Part shown: positions 59,799 to 64,000 of the stretch, piece by piece
Numbering within the stretch: position 1 is the stretch's first letter
How the letters are laid out: every line of letters starts with the position of its first letter
Source: Pseudorhodobacter turbinis
GTDB taxonomy: Bacteria > Pseudomonadota > Alphaproteobacteria > Rhodobacterales > Rhodobacteraceae
Direction: 5' to 3'
DNA: 64,000 nucleotides
Assembly: GCF_005234135.1 (NCBI RefSeq)
Contig: NZ_CP039964.1
Span: forward strand, 1,555,001-1,619,000
Notes under the pieces: model-generated
Told to the model about the DNA's origin: nothing
The model's input: only the letters and a program-made list of their open reading frames with translations
The model's database searches: none
Made by a program: the position numbers and the translations under genes

Positions 59799-60737
59799 AT
59801 GCGCTATCTTGCCCTTTTCCTGCTTGCGACACCCGTCTTTGCCTCCGAGGATATTCCCGATCAATACCCGCAATCGGTACTTTATTCCAAACCGGTCGAG
59901 GTGATCCCCCATGTGTTTTCCGCCATCGGGGCCACCGCACCGCCCACCTATGAAAACGCGGGCCATAACAACAACCTGTCCTTTATCGTTACCGGCGACG
60001 GCGTGGTCGTGGTCAATTCCGGCGCGTCATTTCTTTTGGCCAAGGCCCTGCATGATGAGATCAAAACCGTCACAGATCAGCCCGTCAAACTGGTGATCAA
60101 TGAAAACGGCCAAGGCCACGCCATGCTGGGCAATAACTACTGGATCGATCAGGGCGTTCCGGTTCTGGCGCATGCCGAGGCCGCCGCCGAATTTACCGAT
60201 ACTGCCGGGCAATCAATGGCCGGCCTTCAGGCCTATGCGCTGGAAAATGCCGAAGGGACCGTCCCGATGGGGCCGACAGAGACCTTCACCGACCGCCGCG
60301 ACATCACCATGGGGGATTTCAAGATCGAGGTGCTCCACCTTGGCCCAGCACATTCCGCCGGTGATATTCAGGTATGGCTGCCCGAACAGGGCCTGATGAT
60401 CGCGGGCGATATCGCCTTTCACGAGCGCATGCCGCCGATTTTCCAAGGCACCTGCACAAGCTGCTGGATCGAGACATGGGAAGGCCCGCTGACCGATCTG
60501 TCGCCGACCTATATCATCCCCGGCCATGGCCATCCGACCAACTTTGCCCAAGTCACCCGTTATACCCGTGATTATCTAGTGCATCTACGTTCGGTGATCG
60601 GTGCCCATATCGACAATGGTGGCGACCTTACGGATGCCTATTACGTTGACCAATCCGCCTATCGCCATCTGGATACGTTTGAGGAGCTGGCCACCAAAAA
60701 CGCGGGCGTTGTCTATGAGGAAATGGAATTCGAATAG
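59799..60737 (+). CDS. soxH: Metallo-beta-lactamase-fold protein SoxH with altered metal site
   Basis: A 312 aa periplasmic protein with a signal peptide (MRYLALFLLATPVFA). The usual HxHxDH is NENGQGH (E102, G104, G106, H107), losing three of four ligands; later ones are kept (H185 in GPAHSAGD, D204 in AGDIAF, H243 in PGHGH). It therefore binds metal differently or not at all. It resembles the soxH / quinoprotein-relay zinc hydrolase group. It closes the sox unit and precedes a bidirectional hairpin. Confidence 0.75.
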   Translation: MRYLALFLLATPVFASEDIPDQYPQSVLYSKPVEVIPHVFSAIGATAPPTYENAGHNNNLSFIVTGDGVVVVNSGASFLLAKALHDEIKTVTDQPVKLVINENGQGHAMLGNNYWIDQGVPVLAHAEAAAEFTDTAGQSMAGLQAYALENAEGTVPMGPTETFTDRRDITMGDFKIEVLHLGPAHSAGDIQVWLPEQGLMIAGDIAFHERMPPIFQGTCTSCWIETWEGPLTDLSPTYIIPGHGHPTNFAQVTRYTRDYLVHLRSVIGAHIDNGGDLTDAYYVDQSAYRHLDTFEELATKNAGVVYEEMEFE

Positions 60738-60744
60738 GTGGTCG

Positions 60745-60775
60745 CGCCCCCCGATTTACACCGTAACGGGGGGCG
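60745..60775. terminator. Bidirectional hairpin between soxH and ribH2
   Basis: CGCCCCCCG at 60745-60753 is exactly inverted as CGGGGGGCG at 60767-60775, between the soxH stop and the converging lumazine synthase stop, marking the end of the sox transcript. Confidence 0.7.
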
Positions 60776-60781
60776 GTCCGA

Positions 60782-61225
60782 TCAACCGTTCAAATCAATC
60801 GCCGCAACAGCCAGCACTGCCTGCGCGGCCTCGGCACCTTTTTTGACAAAGTGCTGGGTGAAGAAAATGATATGTTCATCCGTGGGTTGGAAATGATGCG
60901 GCGTCAAAGAGACCGAGAACACAGGCACGCCCGTTTCTAACTGCACATCCATCAACCCGTTGACCACAGCGGCGGCGACAAAATCATGCCGGTAGATGCC
61001 ACCATCCACCACCAAAGCCGCACAAACCACGGCGTCATACCCGCCCTTTTGCGCCAGACGTTTTGCCAATAGCGGCATCTCAAACGCGCCGGGCACATCA
61101 TAGGGCACAATATCGGCGGCTTGCCCTGCGGCCTTCATTTCATCGGTAAACCCCGTCAGCGCTTGATCGACGATGCCAGCGTGCCAACGTGCCTTGATAA
61201 AAGCGATTTTCAATTTTTTAGTCAT
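60782..61225 (-). CDS. ribH2: 6,7-dimethyl-8-ribityllumazine synthase, type II
   Basis: Makes the lumazine precursor of riboflavin in the cytoplasm. The 147 aa protein has the RibH2-type pattern: KIAFIKARWHAGIVDQALTGF, YDVPGAFEMPLLAKRL and the active-site-like LVVDGGIYRHDFVAAAVVNGLM. The type II form, as in Brucella RibH2, is decameric. The ATG at 61225 (MTKKLKIAF) lies after GGAAGGTTC. Its long leader is an FMN riboswitch, so it is repressed when FMN is plentiful. It is not in a rib operon. Confidence 0.93.
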   Translation of the reverse strand: MTKKLKIAFIKARWHAGIVDQALTGFTDEMKAAGQAADIVPYDVPGAFEMPLLAKRLAQKGGYDAVVCAALVVDGGIYRHDFVAAAVVNGLMDVQLETGVPVFSVSLTPHHFQPTDEHIIFFTQHFVKKGAEAAQAVLAVAAIDLNG

Positions 61226-61289
61226 AGGAACCTTCCTTTTACATGTCAGGCCCCCAAGGCGCGACCGGGGCGGTAAAACCACCCCAACC

Positions 61290-61413
61290 GTTGTTCCTTC
61301 CATCCGGACTATACCGTCGGCTCCGGAATCTCACCGGATCTGCTGACCCCTTCGAAAAGGGCGCTCGCGGGCTATACCGCCGGTGGGGAATCTCACCCCG
61401 CCCCGAGAACATC
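61290..61413 (-). promoter_or_regulatory. FMN riboswitch (RFN element) upstream of ribH2
   Basis: On the minus strand the hallmark pieces appear in order: GGGGTGAGATTCCCCACCGG, the GCCCGCGAGCG junction, GGTGAGATTCCGG, CCGACGGTATAGTCCGGATG. These are the conserved core of RFN. FMN binding would form the compact fold and shut off expression. Beyond it, GGGGTGG and CCGCCCC can pair into a hairpin near 61,270-61,288, a possible expression switch, with no poly-U tract. Confidence 0.93.
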
Positions 61414-61459
61414 GTGAACTTAGAATCAAGCAATCCGGCATGCAAGATTGCTTGGGCAT

Positions 61460-62107
61460 CTAAAACGGGCAGGGCGCAGAGAAATTCATCGCAGCACTGG
61501 TTTCGGGGTGGCGGATCTTCAGGCTGTCGGCATGAAGCATCAAACGCGGGAAATCAGCCGCAGCACCTGTCGCATAAAGCGGGTCGCCCAAGATCGGGTG
61601 CCCTATCGCCTGCATATGCACCCGCAGCTGATGGCTACGGCCGGTTTGCGGGGTCAGCTTCATCCGGGTTTCGCCATTGCCACGTTTCAGCACCCGCCAA
61701 TCGGTGATCGACGGCTTTCCGGTCTCAAAATTCACATGCTGGCGCGGGCGGTTGGGCCAATCCACGATCAGGGGCAGGTCGACGCGGCCGGTATCCTCGG
61801 GCACCTCACCCCATACACGTGCAAGATAGATTTTCTTGGTCAGGCGTTTTTCGAACTGCTGGCCCAAAAACCCCTGCGCCGCTTTGCTCCGCCCGAAAAT
61901 CATCACGCCGGATGTATCAAGATCCAGCCGGTGTACCAGCAAGATATCGGGATAAACCTCACGCAGCCGACCTATCAAACAGTCCTGCCGATCATCCCCC
62001 CGCCCCGGCACCGACAAAAGCCCCGAGGGCTTATCCGCCACCACGATGTGTTCATCCGCGAACAGCACGGAAAGCGGGGTGTCGGGGGGGGTGTAGATAA
62101 ATCTCAT
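61460..62107 (-). CDS. RluA-family pseudouridine synthase
   Basis: A 215 aa enzyme modifying rRNA or tRNA. The active-site motif is LVHRLDLDTSGVMIF with the catalytic aspartate, preceded by VADKPSGLLSVPGRG and followed by RSHQLRVHMQAIGHPILGD, all standard for the RluA group. It is shorter than RluC/RluD and lacks an S4 domain, like RluA. The target uridine is uncertain. It lies between ribH2 and the methionine-sulfoxide reductase gene, all on the minus strand. Confidence 0.9.
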   Translation of the reverse strand: MRFIYTPPDTPLSVLFADEHIVVADKPSGLLSVPGRGDDRQDCLIGRLREVYPDILLVHRLDLDTSGVMIFGRSKAAQGFLGQQFEKRLTKKIYLARVWGEVPEDTGRVDLPLIVDWPNRPRQHVNFETGKPSITDWRVLKRGNGETRMKLTPQTGRSHQLRVHMQAIGHPILGDPLYATGAAADFPRLMLHADSLKIRHPETSAAMNFSAPCPF

Positions 62108-62150
62108 GTGGGCCTGTTATCGCAGCGATGCTCTGTGGGCAATCACACGC

Positions 62151-62606
62151 TTAGGCTGCCGCCTCAAAAAGCCGCGCCATCAGCTTGGTCAGCGCGTCCA
62201 CATCGGTTTGGGTAAAGGCGTCAGGCGTGTTGCTATCAAGATCCAACACCCCCAGCAACCTGCCCGCGCCGTTCCACACCGGCAAGACCAGCTCTGACCT
62301 TGTCGACGACGCGCAGGCGATGTGGCCGGGGAACGCCTCTACATCCGGGACAAGCTGTGCTTGCCCCAAGCGCGCCGCCGCCCCGCACACCCCCTTTGAA
62401 AACGGGATAACAAGGCAGCCGTGACCGCCTTGATAGGGGCCGACCTTCAAGACCTCCGGTTCCGTCACACGGTAAAATCCCGTCCAGTCAGACATCTCAT
62501 GCGCATGGTGCAATTCGCACGCAATGGTGGCCATCAGTGAAACGGCATCGGTTTCGCCGTGGCACAGGGAGGTCAGCGTTTTCGTCAGCTCGGTGTAATC
62601 AGGCAT
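62151..62606 (-). CDS. Free methionine-(R)-sulfoxide reductase (GAF domain)
   Basis: A 151 aa single GAF-domain protein. The cysteines that mark fRMsr (MsrC) enzymes are here: GHGCLVIPFSKGVCG and ACASSTRSELVLP, with the substrate-pocket DWTGFYRV at the start. It reduces free methionine-R-sulfoxide with thioredoxin. The length equals that of E. coli MsrC. It lies 23 bp from the thiolase gene, possibly in one transcript. Confidence 0.9.
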   Translation of the reverse strand: MPDYTELTKTLTSLCHGETDAVSLMATIACELHHAHEMSDWTGFYRVTEPEVLKVGPYQGGHGCLVIPFSKGVCGAAARLGQAQLVPDVEAFPGHIACASSTRSELVLPVWNGAGRLLGVLDLDSNTPDAFTQTDVDALTKLMARLFEAAA

Positions 62607-62629
62607 CGGGGTTTTCCTGTTGTTGGGGT

Positions 62630-63802
62630 TTAAGGGCGTTCAATCGCGATGGCCGTGCCCTCACCCCCGCCGATGCAGATCGCCGCGATCCCGCGTTTGA
62701 GGCCGCGGTGTTCCATCGCATGAAGCAAGGTCACGATGATCCGCGCACCCGAGGCCCCGATAGGATGACCCAATGCACAGGCACCGCCGTTCACATTGAC
62801 CTTGTCATGCGGGATATCCAGCTCACGCATAAAGGCCATAGGGACAACGGCAAAGGCCTCATTCACCTCCCACAGATCAACACTTTCCACGCCCCATCCC
62901 AAGGATTTCAACAGCTTGCGCGCAGCAGGCACCGGCGCTGTGGGGAAATCACAAGGGGCATGTGCATGGCTGGCATGGCCGCGAATATAGGCGCGAACTG
63001 GCAGGGAATGTGCCTGTGCCGCGTCTTCCGATGCAATCAAAAGCGCCGCCGCCCCATCCGAGATAGAGGACGAATTGGCCGCCGTCACCGTCCCGTCCTT
63101 GCGAAATGCGGGCTTTAGCGTCGGGATCTTTTCGGGGCGGGCCTTGCTTGGCTGCTCATCCGTGCTGATGGTGGTGTCGCCCTTGCGGGTGGTCACGGTA
63201 AAGGGCGCAATCTCGGCGGTCAGCGCGCCCGAATTCTGCGCCTCCAGCGCGCGGCTCAGCGAGGCCAGCGCATAGGCATCCTGATCCTCGCGGCTGAACC
63301 CGAAAGCCTGCGCGCAATCCTCAGCAAAGGTGCCCATCAGGCGGCCCTTGTCATAGGCATCCTCCAACCCGTCAAGGAACATATGGTCAAGCGAGGTGGT
63401 GTGCCCCAGCCGCGCACCGCTGCGCATTTTGGGCAAAAGATAGGGGGACTCTGTCATGCTTTCCATGCCGCCGGCCACCATGACCTGCATCTGTCCCAGC
63501 GCAATCTGATCATGCGCCACCATCGCCGCCTTCATCCCCGAGCCGCACATTTTGTTCAGCGTCGTCGCCGGAACCGCATCGGATAACCCCGCCGCAAAGC
63601 CTGCCTGCCGCGCGGGGGCCTGCCCCTGACCCGCCGGCAAAACACAGCCCATCAGTAGCTCCTCAACCAAGGCCGGATCCGCTTGTCCAAGAGCGGCACG
63701 AATGGCAGCCCCGCCCAATTGCGCGGCCGGCACGCCGGAAAAAACGCCCTGAAACCCGCCCATCGCGGTGCGCGCAGCACCTGCTATAACAACTTTATGC
63801 AT
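62630..63802 (-). CDS. Acetyl-CoA C-acyltransferase (thiolase)
   Basis: A 390 aa thiolase that condenses or cleaves acyl-CoA units. The nucleophilic cysteine is in TTLNKMCGSGMKAAM, the catalytic histidine is in EVNEAFAV and the second cysteine in the C-terminal GGACALGHPIGASG with GGGEGTAIAIE at the end. It could be a biosynthetic acetyl-CoA acetyltransferase or a beta-oxidation thiolase, and no neighbour decides. I used the ATG at 63802 preceded by GAGGGTGG; a GTG six bases earlier is in frame. Confidence 0.93.
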   Translation of the reverse strand: MHKVVIAGAARTAMGGFQGVFSGVPAAQLGGAAIRAALGQADPALVEELLMGCVLPAGQGQAPARQAGFAAGLSDAVPATTLNKMCGSGMKAAMVAHDQIALGQMQVMVAGGMESMTESPYLLPKMRSGARLGHTTSLDHMFLDGLEDAYDKGRLMGTFAEDCAQAFGFSREDQDAYALASLSRALEAQNSGALTAEIAPFTVTTRKGDTTISTDEQPSKARPEKIPTLKPAFRKDGTVTAANSSSISDGAAALLIASEDAAQAHSLPVRAYIRGHASHAHAPCDFPTAPVPAARKLLKSLGWGVESVDLWEVNEAFAVVPMAFMRELDIPHDKVNVNGGACALGHPIGASGARIIVTLLHAMEHRGLKRGIAAICIGGGEGTAIAIERP

Positions 63803-63890
63803 TTCCACCCTCTAAACGAAATTTAGTTACCGAATGCTAACCACTCACAACTTACGCTGCCAAGAGGCAATTTGTGAAGGAGCCGTTTAG

Positions 63891-64000
63891 ATGAACATAA
63901 CCGCCGACGCCCATGATGACTTGATCGTTGTCACCGTAAGCGAAGACCGGATCGATGCTGCCTGCGCCATTCAGTTCAAAGAACGTATGCGTGAGTTGAC
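63891..64000 (+). CDS. STAS-domain (anti-sigma-factor antagonist-like) protein, N-terminal part
   Basis: The first 36 codons are in the window. MNITADAHDDLIVVTVSEDR and DAACAIQFKERMREL match the opening strand and helix of the STAS domain, as in RsbV/SpoIIAA anti-anti-sigma factors. The ATG at 63891 has GAAGGAG upstream. The kinase partner, if any, would be beyond the edge. The phosphorylated serine has not been reached. Confidence 0.7.
   Translation, partial: MNITADAHDDLIVVTVSEDRIDAACAIQFKERMREL

Noticed and set aside
1..64000. Search for tRNA, rRNA, CRISPR arrays, insertion sequences and phage genes
   Set aside because: No T-loop-like GGTTCGAA sequences, repeat-spacer arrays, transposase or integrase genes were seen. 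A covariance or profile search would be needed to exclude small RNAs.

Overview
The window is chromosomal DNA of an alphaproteobacterium, most likely a member of Rhodobacterales (Rhodobacteraceae/Roseobacter group). The evidence is gene content and order: petP-petR next to ilvE, a waaA-lpxK-DUF4170 block, a histone-deacetylase-like gene followed by xseB-ispA-dxs, lptC-lptA-lptB with hpf-ptsN, and a complete sox cluster laid out soxTRS | soxVWXYZABCDEFGH. The DNA is GC-rich and densely coding, with many 1-14 bp gene overlaps. I cannot name the genus from the sequence alone. I saw no insertion sequences, prophage, CRISPR array, tRNA or rRNA.

Positions 1-16,000 hold a fasciclin tail, dinB, a tiny exported protein, hemH, a methyltransferase-like gene, comF, grxC, a nitrilase-family hydrolase, a MarR regulator, an epimerase plus initiating sugar transferase, a rhomboid-like protein that has lost its catalytic residues, trpS, an Hsp70-like ATPase, a class IV aminotransferase, two universal stress proteins, an aldehyde dehydrogenase, a 1-Cys peroxiredoxin and rpsO. 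Positions 16,500-31,000 hold pnp, a DUF1643 gene, an RTX calcium-binding protein, truB, rbfA, dapB, a glycosyltransferase, an Mrr-type restriction enzyme, the isoprenoid block (ispA-dxs) and petPR. Positions 31,000-47,500 are mostly housekeeping and envelope genes: ilvE, queG, ptsN, hpf, lptBAC, an rnd-like gene, gnd, gntK, lpxK, waaA, a DEAD-box helicase with a repetitive tail, and pheT.

Positions 47,508-60,737 are the functional highlight, a complete Sox system for thiosulfate and sulfide oxidation. A leftward soxS-soxR-soxT unit (thioredoxin, ArsR-type repressor, YeeE/YedE transporter) faces a rightward unit. That unit encodes electron delivery to the periplasm (soxV, soxW), the core multienzyme (soxXYZAB), the sulfane dehydrogenase (soxCD), a flavocytochrome c pair (soxEF) and two metallo-beta-lactamase-fold proteins (soxG, soxH). 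Having both soxCD and soxAXYZB predicts full oxidation of thiosulfate to sulfate without stored sulfur. Two AT-rich inverted repeats, in the soxS/soxV and soxW/soxX gaps, are good candidates for SoxR operators. SoxH has lost most of the usual metal-binding motif while its neighbour SoxG keeps it.

The right end carries a type II lumazine synthase gene behind a clear FMN riboswitch, an RluA-family pseudouridine synthase, a free-methionine-sulfoxide reductase, a thiolase, and the start of a STAS-domain gene. I found no wholly new multi-gene system. The most unusual items are the inactive rhomboid, the altered SoxH site, the proposed SoxR operators, the pnp leader hairpin, petPR separated from petABC, and a methyltransferase-fold protein without a recognisable cofactor loop.
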